A stretch of 64,000 nucleotides of DNA from Stercorarius parasiticus. Lineage: Eukaryota; Chordata; Aves; Charadriiformes; Stercorariidae. Shown piece after piece: positions 25,999 to 37,031 of this stretch. The position numbers and the translations under genes are program-made. The stretch covers positions 320,040-384,039 of the forward strand of contig VWZL01002055.1 in NCBI GenBank assembly GCA_013396915.1, written 5' to 3'. The notes beneath the pieces are model-generated. The model had not been told where the DNA came from. It did not search any database and worked only from the letters and a program-made list of their open reading frames with translations. Numbering within the stretch: the first letter of the stretch is position 1; each line of letters opens with the position of its first letter.

Positions 25999-28045
25999 TA
26001 TAAGACAAAAAAATATAATTTATTTCTCGATTGCATGCTTCTCAAAACTAGAAGCAAGCAATGTGATTGACTAACCAGAGAAAACCATCAAGACTACGAA
26101 ATCAAGACTCCTGATGTAAGTCAAGCTGCCATTTTGTGCAAGTTACTAACTTCCTTCTGCCTCAAGCTTCCCAGATGTACAGTTTGGCAAAAATACATTT
26201 TCAATGAAAAACAGATGCTCTTTCAAAAATGTGAGCTTTCAAGGATAAATAAATACTTTATATTTTACTACACAAAAGATTTCTACATCTCCTTTAAAGG
26301 AATAATTGCACTATTTTAGCTATAGAATTTGGGTATGAGTAAGAATTCCTACAAAGACGCCTATCATTGCTAGCCACCTTTCATTCATTCATATAAATAC
26401 GGAGAGCACGTATATGGCAGTGCAAAGCAAGTGAACTGCTTTTCATGGATTACGCTACTTTGCTGTAGTTTTCAGCTTTATGCACTTGGTAACAAATTAC
26501 CATCTGCACCATGTATGTTAATAGCTAGATGATAGTATTCATACATAGAGGCAACCACATTCCATCTGCCGTGCAGTTAGGCCACGCATAACTCAGTCCC
26601 ACCTTTAGACAAAACAACTGCTGTTTACTCAGACTGACAATGAAATTAAATGATAGATGTCATGGGCAGCTACCATCTAACATTCAACCAAATGTGCACT
26701 TAGCATTTAGGCGTCACCTGTTCCAGGCATAAAACAAAACGGGCTTTTTTCACACTAATTATTTGTAGAGGAAAAAGTCTGACACTTCACCCAAAGCTCA
26801 GCACAGAAGTGACTTGAAGTAACCACCAGAGAAAAGTTGCCCTCCAACCCTCACCCCCTTATTTGACACACTATTTTTAGTTGTATGTTTAGTAGGTATA
26901 TTGCATTTTATGGAAAAACTTGCCTCTTTTGCACTAACAATGTTAAAATATTCAGAGCATTACCTGAAAATGATTTAAATTTATCAGAGTACTATACACT
27001 TCCACTTTTAAACAATGCAGATTCCAATATTAAAATAAAAGCTTATTTTTTAGTAATTATGAGAGATCTAATATTGATACACACCACTTAGCACTCAACT
27101 CCTGGAATCAAATAAAATCCCTCTAAGGTTTCAATGCATTCTTGGAAAGCAATCAAAGGCCTCTTTTTCCATAAGTTTGTTATTTATAGAAAAGCATTTG
27201 ATTGTTGCATTGAAGTGTGCACTCTATGTGTAAAAAGGTGTTTATGGGTTTTTGTACAGTATAGTTAATACCCAAGCAATACCTAGCCCTTTTATAATAA
27301 AGAACCCTTACTGAGAGGATATATATTGTACTTTTCATCAAGCGTACAGCATACAATTACATTTGCTGGTGGTCTATAATGTAGACCCAAGTTGAGTCAG
27401 CTTATAGATTTGTTGTTCCGCATATAACAATTAAGAACAGTTACATTTTTGTACTCAAATGAAAGAGTAAGATTTGAGAAAAATATTAATACTTTATTTG
27501 AAAGCAAACTATGAAAACTTGCAGAATAATTTAAAATCAAAGCTACACTTGCTTAAGAATTAATATATTCTTTCTGCTAGTTATAGATTGATAATTATAC
27601 ATTTTCTCACAAAGAAAATAAAGGGTGCAAAGAACACACAAAACAGACCTTCATGCAGACAAAAGATATGGTCACATTAAGTATAAATGTAGTAAACACA
27701 GACCTAGCAAAACTCCTACCCACAGCATAACTTTAGGCATCCATTGGGCTGTGCAGTTGATAATATTTCAAAACACAAGAGAAAGAAAGCCACTCAAGAA
27801 AATTAAAATCTCTCCCATCGCATAGAAATTGTAACAAAGCATTATCTATTCCCAAACATCCAGAATCCGACATTAAATATCAATTCACAGTTTCCCATAC
27901 ATGAATATAAATAGGTATCCCATCACGTAACATTTAAAGATTAAGGTTACATTTAAGGTTAGAAGGCAAAGTAAAACTCAAGCTTTCACAACTTGATTTA
28001 TTTCAATCTCAAGGCACAATTTAAATATGCGCACCTTTTTGTCAG

Positions 28046-28156
28046 TTTTGGATTTGGGTTATTTTCTTTGGTTTTTTCCCCATTTGTTTAGGGGTTTTGT
28101 TTGTTTGTGAGGTTTTGGGGTTTTTTTTGGTGGTGTTTTTTTTTTTTTTTTTTTTT
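28046..28156. repeat. T/G-rich low-complexity tract ending in T21
   Basis: This is the second large tract of the same type as at 3938: TTTTGGATTTGGGTTATTTT, then GGTTTTTTCCCC, TAGGGGTTTTGTTTGTTTGT, GAGGTTTTGGGGTTTTTTTT, GGTGGTG and finally 21 T (28136-28156). As at 3938, the long pure T run is at the right end with interrupted T/G sequence to its left. No target-site duplication or master element is visible. Confidence 0.9.
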
Positions 28157-28950
28157 AAGAGTATAGCAGAAGAGAGAAAATAAAGTTATTTAAGGTCACA
28201 GAACTTGCAGTCCTGAGAAGCTGCATTTTAATACCTACTGGAATTTTGCATGGGTATAGGCTGAGGGACAAGTTCTTAGAAGTGACAAGTCTTTTTAAAA
28301 GATACATAAGCGTAACTAGGTAACTGAGTTGTGCACCAATGGCATAAAAAAAGCTAAATTCCAATATGAACTGCATCTTGTGTACATTGTTATGGCAAAG
28401 TTTAGTCTCAAAAATTAGGCACCTTTCACCTCACAGATAGCAGTTCTGTCCATCATACTATAGCCACAATTGAGCAAAATTCTTAAGCACATGAAATGTG
28501 TCAGATGGAAAGTGCCTCTACAAGCTCCCAGAGTTAGCAGCTCTGTGGCAGAGATTATGCCAGCGCTGATCACAAACGCTCCTGACAGGCACGGTAACCT
28601 ACATGAGGTGCCTACTGCCTGACTGAACAATCTTGATGCAATTTCGGTCCAAAAAAAGCCATCTACTTACCCATAAAACACAGTTCCTTTAGAATTATCT
28701 TATAGTTAAGATTTAGTAACACATATTTAAGCCTTTTCCTTAAATCGGGCCTTCCACAGAAGCTTTCAAGAAAAACAAAATAGTTCAGAACAGAAAGTTA
28801 CAAGTCCAATCCTGGGTATTCTTCTGAAAGGCATTTTGGTGCATTCAAAGTTAATTTTCTGAACAAACATGAGATCAGGAATAACAGAAGTTACATAAAC
28901 TGATTCTTTAGGCTATATAGGCAGAATTCTTACCCACCATTCTTTAATTG

Positions 28951-29140
28951 TCATAGAATCTGTTAGGTTGGAAAGGACCTTTAAAGGTCATCTAGTCCAA
29001 CCCCCCTGCACTGAGCAGGGACATCTTCAACTAGATCAGGTTGCTCAGAGCCTCATCCAGCCTGGCCTTAAATGTCTCCAGGGATGGGGCCTCCTCCACC
29101 GCTCTGGGCAACCTGTTCCAGCGTTTCACCACCCTCATTG
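28951..29140 (-). mobile_element. CR1 retrotransposon, 190-bp 3' fragment
   Basis: The segment opens with TCATAGAATC and GTTAGGTTGGAAAGGACCTT, then CCAACCCCCCTGCACTGAGC, the CTCAGAGCCTCATCCAGCCT stretch and CTGGGCAACCTGTTCCAGCG, all in the order of a reverse-complemented CR1 3' UTR. It ends after TTTCACCACCCTCATTG, where unrelated AT-rich DNA begins. Substitutions relative to the copy at 24692 (for example ACATCTTCAACTAGATCAGG) show it belongs to another CR1 lineage or is older. It is 5'-truncated and non-coding. Confidence 0.96.
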
Positions 29141-32033
29141 TATATGTACTTACAGATTTTTAAGGATACTGGAAGAAGCACAACTTTTTAATGGATGTAT
29201 ATAAACTTCTCTTACTGTAAAATAAACCAAACTGAGCAAGTGTAACGTACAGTAAGTGAATATCTAGGAGGACAGAGAGGTAGATTAAATAGAAATGCCA
29301 GTATGAACAGCCTCACACAATCCAACAATTAAGTCAAAGTGAAATACAGATTCAACATCTAATTACAAGACGGAACTGTGAAGTACATTATGAAGTCAAG
29401 TGTTTGCACAGGAATGTATTTTGCTAGAAAGCAAAGTGGTATCTCATTTGCATATTTCTTTTTGTTAGCACACAAAATAGTCAAACTGCTAAAATTAAGA
29501 TAGCAAATTGTTTGAAAACCTCATTTTTAAGCAAAATAAATCAGGCTGAAAACAGCCATTTTTATATAGTCTTGATTTTTGCAAAGTTGATCCAGAACAC
29601 ATCTTTCTGAAAAATCAGACTAGAATAATTATTATTTTAGATTACATAAAGCTTCTGATAATTTCAATAGATGCTGACTGCTCTGATCACAAACTTGTTC
29701 AGTACTTCATTAACATTAAACATACAAGCAGTTAAGCAGGTGGTTTAAGCGTCTTGCTCGTTCAGAGCACCATAGGAGTGTCCCCCCCATCCCCAAGTAG
29801 GAAAATTTCTTTCACCTTTACAGAACTTAACCTTCTGGAAAGCAGCAGTTGTTTAAAGTGTTCTACCATTGTAAAACTAAAAAATAGGGTAAATTCAAGA
29901 TTTAGTGATAAAATAAGCTACAGTATGTATCTAGACACTGATATTTTCAAATTAGGAGAGCATCTACCCCACGTTTTAACATAAGTGCAGTAAAGAGGCA
30001 TAGACACCTTTTCTTGTGTTCCACTGCTGATCTCAAAATTTGCTTAGAAACATTAAATATCTTAATGACTCCCCAATGTCATGAGTCACAGTATTATATG
30101 GGTGGAACTTTCCATAAAAAAAAAATAGGTGAATGGCTGTTATCTTGATGACCGGATAGATTATTTGTTTGAATCTGATTTCATAACATCTACTCTTTTC
30201 CCTTTATCACTGACAGCATCCTTCACTCAGGCTAATAAACAATGATTCTCCTCATTCCAACATTTTTGAGCTGTTAGGAAAACTATGCATTTAATGAGTT
30301 GAAGTTGAGGAGAATGGCAAGGTGCACAGGCGCATAAGGAATTTGCACCAAATTAGTTTTGTGAACTAGCCACATCCTCTAAGATATTCCTACCTTACTA
30401 GTGATGGATATGGGCTTTCAATCTGATACACTATTGTTTATTTCAAGACTAATTTCAGCTAAGCATTTAGTCAGATCGGGCACGTTGGGTTTAAGAAGTT
30501 CCTACAAGCCAGTTAATACAAAATATGGTGAAATAAATATTTGCCACTTGACCAGCAAACTTATCTTCTAGGATTAATTCAATCATAAAATAAAACAATC
30601 TGTTTACACAGATGATTAACGATTATGCTGTACTATGTGCAAATTCAACTTTGTTTATGATGATTAACAGATTACCTTTACAAAAAATGCTTGCTAGTAG
30701 TTAAACATTGTTCTTGCAGAGGAACTCAGAATAAACGGATGAAGTGAAATCTGATAGAGCATGCATAATCCAACACACTGATATTGTACACAACTTAAGC
30801 CATGTGTTTGTACAGGAGAATATATTAAACCCCATCTGTTTTAACAGTTTTTAATGTTATAAATTAGGAAAACATCAAAAATGTCAGGAGACAGTGAACA
30901 CTTATTTGTTGTCTTTCAGCTCTGTATTTATTAGACAAGTTTGTTATCAAACTATTCCTCCAAACATGAAAAGAACAGCAGGCCTTCTGGAAAACCAGAT
31001 GGCTGCTGTGGTTTCGAAACATGTTCTGGAAGGGTTATATAGTTTACATTTTTTGTTTTTCATAAAGGATTGTGTGGGATGTGGCATGGTTCTCAGACAC
31101 AAAACTCCTGCAAAAAAACCCCAAGGGGTACGTGGGTGGGAGAGCGAGGGACTACTTGAAGATACAAAAAGAAAGTAAAATTATCCATGTCACTGAATCC
31201 AGGAGATCTTCTGGTAAGAAAAGAGAGACATCTCAGCTACAAAGGAAAAAAATTACCACTGTAAAGAAAAAAATGCTTTCAGGCTGCACAGTCTTAGGCA
31301 TTTCACTGCCTTTCTCTGAAACAGAAGGGGGCCCTAGACACTGAAATTAAATAGGGGAACAGAAAGAATAGCAAAACATCAGAAGAAATATGTTTGATGG
31401 GATGAATTACATACATGTCAAGAGGAAAAAAAGAAAAAGGTCAGTCTATCAAACAGAACATAATCATATTCCAAAAGGAAAAATGTTTAATAACATTTGG
31501 CTAGTCATTAAATCAATACACAGTAGGAGGAAAGCACAAATATAAAAGGACTCAAACCCCAATTATGAGAAGGACTGCAAGACAAAGAATCCATGACTAC
31601 CTCCGGTATTTTGTATTTTTGCTGTTTGCCATGACATTTTCTATCCCAATCTTTTGTTTTGGAGCAGAAAAAAAAAAAAGATTTTTTAAAAAGTATTTCA
31701 TTCCTTGGACACTGTTTATAGTGAGAAAGATGTAATTGAGAACTTGGATAGCCTCTGGGATGGCCAACCTCCCTGACCTAGTAAGGGGGACATGCAAGCC
31801 AGGCGCCAGTGTTATTTTATAACCACAGTCCAGCATGCCTCCCTGGCTCTCCCTTACCTGGAGATTCTGGTTATACAAACCTCTTCCCCACCTCCCCAGA
31901 CCGGTTGCCAGTCCTGTGATATACCCCTGCTTACACAGTCTGCTTCTAAGCTGCAAGTAACCCATGTGACATGAATTTATACCGAATCTGACAGTGGAGG
32001 TTGCTGAGATTACAAGGCAAGCACTTAGCCAGT
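29141..32033. other. Non-coding DNA with a GC-richer unexplained block
   Basis: 29141-31740 is ordinary AT-rich sequence. Two overlapping plus-strand open frames at 30894-31344 are preceded by a reasonable acceptor (TTGTTGTCTTTCAG, AG at 30918-30919) and contain donor-like GTACGT and GTAAGA, but show no family match. From about 31740 to 31975 the base composition rises clearly in GC (CAAGCCAGGCGCCAGTG, ACCTGGAGATTCTGG, CCCAGACCGGTTGCCAG). This block may be an old retroviral LTR or other repeat; I cannot identify it. Confidence 0.7.
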
Positions 32034-32284
32034 GCATGCAGTGGGCGAACAAGAGACCGTGAACATGCATTGAAACAGGGGTGGTTCTGACTGAATATAA
32101 GGAAAACACTGTTCTGATGAGGATGTTGCCTAGAGGGGTTTTGCAGTCTGCATCCTTGGAGGTTTAAGACTCACAGGACAAAGCCCAGAGTAACGTGGCC
32201 TGATATTGTAGCTGATCCTCCTTTGAGCAGGAGGTTGGAATGGAGAACCTGGACGTCTCTTCCAACCTGGATGATCCCATGATT
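32034..32284 (+). mobile_element. CR1 retrotransposon, diverged 250-bp 3' fragment on plus strand
   Basis: This is the only CR1 copy read on the plus strand. The 3' half is clear: TAGAGGGGTTTTGCAGTCTG, CATCCTTGGAGGTTTAAGAC, GAGCAGGAGGTTGGAATGGA, CTCTTCCAACCTGGATGATC and a decayed terminal CCATGATT. Upstream, ACTGAATATAAGGAAAACAC and ACAAGAGACCGTGAACATGC align with the CR1 stretch 'ACAAGAGGCAATGGGCAC...GAATATAAGGAAACAC'. The left edge is approximate; it may start anywhere from about 31995 to 32085. High divergence suggests an old insertion. The 170-codon minus-strand open frame that reads through its 5' part is a chance frame. Confidence 0.9.
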
Positions 32285-32427
32285 ACTCTGAAACCATTAG
32301 ATTTCCCAACACTCATTTCTTAAGCCAGTCTATTTCTGTGACTGATCATTACAAGACACCATCAGCAGATGGCCTGCTGGATGAGGGGGGTGAAAGAATT
32401 TAATGAAAATAAGCTGAAACACAGTAA

Positions 32428-32443
32428 TTTTTTTTTTTTTTTT
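32428..32443. repeat. T16 homopolymer
   Basis: Sixteen T, located 144 bp right of the 3' end of the plus-strand CR1 fragment; no element boundary coincides. Confidence 0.85.
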
Positions 32444-32506
32444 AAAATCAGAGCATGAGTATTTGGCAGATATTTTGACAATATGTTTAACTAAAGACAT
32501 TCATGG

Positions 32507-32522
32507 GAGAGAGAGAGAGAGA
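32507..32522. repeat. (GA)8 microsatellite
   Basis: Eight uninterrupted GA units, followed by CTGAC. A short (CA)n-like stretch (ACACACACACAAACAAC) lies about 65 bp to the right at 32587. Confidence 0.85.
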
Positions 32523-34026
32523 CTGACATTCCAAAAAGCTGCTCAGAGATGAGAAACATTTAAATCCTTTTCAATGCAATTCTTTCACACACACACAAAC
32601 AACTTTTGCTCTAGAAAAGTAAACCTTGAGCTTGGCTTCCACCATCTCTAAAGGAAAAATCCTTTACTTTCTCAAAAGGTTAGTTTTTATTTTAGTGTAC
32701 ATAAACCCAATTAAAAAAAGTTTTGACTCCCCCCCCCACCCCGGCCCCATTACAGAACACTGATAAATCTCAACACTCCAAACCTGCCGCCAAGGGAAGT
32801 TTTCTGAACAATTCTAGTTGCAAAATTTCTTTCAAAATAGGAATTGAGAAGAAATTTTATATTGATGATATGACATGAAATTAGAATTTTTTAGCAAGTT
32901 TTAGTTAGTTACTTTAATGTTTATAAGATGACGTTTTATGCTGGTGTCAAAGATTTCTTAAAAAATTTAAAACACTTTCACATTATTCCCAGCAAAATCT
33001 ACCTTTTTTTTTTTCTCCCCTCTCCTTTGGTAAAATTAACCATTTAATGAAGCTTTATAAATATTTTATTTCACCAAAAAAAAGTGTTGCTGTTCTTTTG
33101 TCTAGGCTGTACTAGAAAGAAATAGATCATTCCAGTAAGGCTGTTGCACATCCTACATCTTGGTTATAACATATTACGATAGAGACATGCTCCACACAAG
33201 TAAACCACAAATGCATAGCAGGTCTAGGGCATCCAAGGACATGTAAATGCGCACATGCCAGGATTTGCAGACAGAGGCCATCCGACTGAACATAGTGAGA
33301 ACTAGTACTTCAGCTCTGGTTTTGGACTGCTCCAGATTTGATCCCTTGACCAAACACCTTAAATCCTGCTCAGACAGAAGTTCAGAGTGGAGATAAAAAG
33401 GACGTATTTGGGAGACAACAGTGCTTTATCACTGCCAGAAAAACGTTTGGTTGGATATTCTTTTTGCTGAGACCTAAGCAGGAAAACACAAACTCAGTTT
33501 CCACGCATGAGGTATTACAAATGGTTGGGATGAATACAGGAAATGCGAAGCTATTCTCATACTCATGAGTTCTGATGTTTAAGTTTACAAAAAATTTTAT
33601 TGTGATGACTATATTCCCTATTTGATATTCTATGTAGAACAACATGGAAGTAAGAGTCATGTAAACTTAATTCACATTACTCAAAAATAAGAATCAAAGT
33701 AGCCAAACTAATCAGGTATTTGCCACATGCACATGGAAGGTGTGCAACTTAAGTGTTTTCCCTTCTTTCAAGTGAATTCCAGTTTTTAGAAGGTATAAGA
33801 AAAATCTAATAGCCATAGGAATAATATTTTAGGCAAACACATTTGAACTGTTAAAGAAAATGATAAAGTAACAAAGCACAATTAATACAATATAAATTAA
33901 CTGAATTATATATTATTTGAGAATCCCACTTAAAGACTTAGCAAAGAGGACAAATTTGTTATCCTTTGTTCCAAAATCCTTTTTCAAGGAGTATTGTGCA
34001 AACCCTTACATTTTGAAGGAATGCTG

Positions 34027-34052
34027 TGTACATCTCAGTGTACACATCTCAG
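34027..34052. repeat. Short tandem duplication
   Basis: TGTACATCTCAG (34027-34038) is followed directly by TGTACACATCTCAG (34039-34052). The second copy differs by an inserted AC. Confidence 0.85.
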
Positions 34053-37017
34053 TATTTTAACTAAACCAAAATTAACATGCATGGAGAAAACCCACAGCTA
34101 CAGTACATGAATAAGACTGATTCAAACACTTGCATTTTAAACTGTATATTTTCGCTAACATTTTTTAATATGAGAAGCTCATTTAAATCCCAAACAAAAG
34201 AAGTTTTAAAATTTGCTTTTTTCTTATCTCTTCTCCTCATTTTGTAAAACTGTTATAAAAAGAAAGTATTATTTTTCTCCAAGCTATTATTAACTCTTGA
34301 ATTAGAGTGCTGTATTTTAGTTTTCATCACTCATCACATTTAACCACAAATACTAGTACATTTTCTTCACTCAAAACATATCTTTTATTGATACTGTGTC
34401 TGTGATAATGATGCAGGTGAATTTTATCATTCCTTTCACCCTACTAGTAATGAACAAATTCACTGCTTATGGCTTTGGACTTGATCTCTAGCAAAACACT
34501 ACTGGAACAAACAATTTGATTTGTCAACACCTTTACAAGGACTCCTCAATCAATGTCACAAATCCAAATTTAAACAGCAAAATACATTTGACTGCAAGAC
34601 CCCAGACTGATTAGAGCTCCGAGTTCAGTGAATTGCACCAGACAGGACAGCAATCAGATTATTAACTCCACTTGAAAATACTCTCTGCTGCCTGGGATTA
34701 GCATGCATATTTTGATATAGATCGATAAGCAATCTCCTTTCTATAAGAAATGCCTGCAACATTCATTTGGCTGATCAAAGGTATATATCAGCTTGTTGTG
34801 ACAGCTAGCTATTGTTTCCCTCTTTCTTTACAGGAGAGTCTCTATTAGAAAAAATCCCTGGCTCCCTTTCACCTAATAGTGGAAGTCAACAGAGAGTCAC
34901 AAAATTCCATCTCCTCAATACCCAAACACAATTAGTTCAGAAAGGACTTTTGCCTTTTTTGAGGTAACTTCACTTCCCCTTCTTCGTTCTTTCCACTCCC
35001 TGCCCCCCAGCTCCTGAAACTGTGAACAGTCTTTTCTAGCCTTACAAACGTTTTCATACTATTATTATCGACTTCATCCACAATTTAATTAAACTGACAT
35101 TTCAGTGTACATATTTTGCAATTTGGTTAACATTTTCCATATCAACAACATATTCCTGGCTTTGAATTAAAAAGAAAACAATGCGTAGAATGCTAAGGTG
35201 TTCACACAACAAAATCTATTTCCACTTAACTCATCAGAGAAAGAAGGCAAGATATTTTCTCCATAGGGTAACATGAACTCTTAACTGAGCTCTGGATTTC
35301 GTTGCATCTGCAGAAGAGCTGAAAAACCAAAATTTATCTGCCAAATTTTTTCAAGATAAAAGCACAGGCCTTTCATCCCTCCTCTAATTACATATGAAAT
35401 AACCACTATCTCATCTGAGCTTTTTATCTTTTTAATAAAAAAGACATACTTTAAAAAAGACAAGCACAGCCTGCGAAGCAAACCGTCAAATGTGAGATTT
35501 GCCACAAAACAAACTAGACTCCATGCCTCAAGAATGAGGCCATCGGAAAGTAAACGTGCATTTTGATTTTCTGAGAAGGAGATACTCTCATATCAACATG
35601 AGAAGAGAATTCCAAAATTAAAGTTTTTCCAGCAGTACTCGCATTAGGCTCTTGGAGGAAAACAATCCAACCCAGGTTCAGTTGTGGCACTGAAGTCCTG
35701 AAGCACAGGAGAGAAGATTCTCCCTTCAAACCCACGTTTCAAGTACAGGCAAAAGGACAAAGCAGCTTTCACTGCTGGTTTTATAACTTTTTTCAGTTGT
35801 TTACAATTTTAATTGATGAGCTTCCTAACGAAATATTTTATAATAATTCAGTAACAGTGTACTGAATTCCCATACCACTGAATTCAGCGAGCCTTTCCCG
35901 CTGCCAATGGCTTTGCTCCTATGCCTTGTCTCAGAACAGCCTATTTTGGGTACACCCTGTGGTCTAGGACTGCTGGAGGGAGTAACCACGTTTATTCTTA
36001 ACCTGCCCTTACCTCCATGCTGATGCAGCCCCTTCACACTTGAGAACAGCACATGAGAACTGGACCCATAGTCCAAATCCCATCCAGTACATATAATTTC
36101 TCTACATTTATCAGCATAAATTTTAGTCTCTTCCAATTTTCCCAATACATGGTCTCACAATACTGCTTTTGTTCTACTCCTAGGCCTTTTACTAGCAGAA
36201 GTGGGACATTATTTTCTAACATTCTATAAATAAAATAGCTCTTTTACCACAAATCCTTATGGAAAATTCTGAGCTAATCATGTTAACTCTTACAGTTAAC
36301 AAGCAATAAAACAGGACTAGGAACCTCAATATGTTTTTAACCCTGTGAGTATATGCTGTTTGATGTACACAAAATAAGCCTAGGTTTCCCAACACAACAG
36401 AGAAATTTATACAGAGAAATTTCATCCACGTTTGCATACCTTATGTACACAATATTAACTAAGACAAGAGAATTTATCATATTCTAATCCTTCTTAGATT
36501 TTTTTCCCCTAGTAATTTTCAAACATTTATAATTTCTGGTATCACAGCACAGCAATGGAAACTGCTATGAATAATACATTGTCTCTTTTATTATTATTTC
36601 TAATTAATGAATTTATTCAAACTGGACAATCTGTAGGCCAGAAGATACAGTAGGAGTATTCTGGGTGTTCCTTTCAGCTAAAGATACAAAGTGCATATTT
36701 TAGATGGAAGTAATTTCATACATTAAATACAAATTGAATAGTTAAAAAAAAAATTCCTAATTGCACCTTTTAAAAAAAGTCATATAATAACAATTAAGTA
36801 TTTAGGGAAAGATAAGCAGGTCTTCATTTTATCTCCATAACTAAAACTGCATATGGTAATGTATAGCATAGCAGGGGGTTTTGTTGCTATTGACTGTTTT
36901 ATTTGTATTTTAGTTTCAAAGGTTTTTTTGTTTTGAACAGTAGGTAGGGGGATGAGGGGAAAGGAAAAGAATCCTACAAATAACCCAGCAGCAAGTCCTA
37001 ATTATTTTCCAAGACAA

Positions 37018-37031
37018 TTTTTTTTTTTTTT
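37018..37031. repeat. T14 homopolymer
   Basis: Fourteen T followed by CCTTTTTGC; a pyrimidine-rich patch without further structure. Confidence 0.8.

Larger units (their letters stand above)
25262..28950. other. AT-rich non-coding DNA, no gene recognised
   Basis: Unique sequence right of the main CR1 copy. It holds the 50-bp degenerate duplication at 25903 and the T/G tract at 28046. A GC-richer patch of about 125 bp at 28495-28620 is open on both strands, but no protein family or splice signals are recognised. Confidence 0.8.

Noticed and set aside
30894..31344. Overlapping plus-strand frames with acceptor TTGTTGTCTTTCAG and donors GTACGT and GTAAGA
   Set aside because: The frames are in different phases, overlap each other and resemble no family; the splice words are at the level expected by chance.
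31597..32109. Longest open frame in the window (170 codons, minus strand)
   Set aside because: It crosses the junction between AT-rich DNA, an unidentified GC-richer block and the 5' part of a CR1 fragment in antisense. No family resemblance, domain or splice support was seen.
34697..34712. U6 snRNA-like word GATTAGCATG
   Set aside because: The sequences that should follow and precede in U6 are absent; it is only a 10-nt coincidence.
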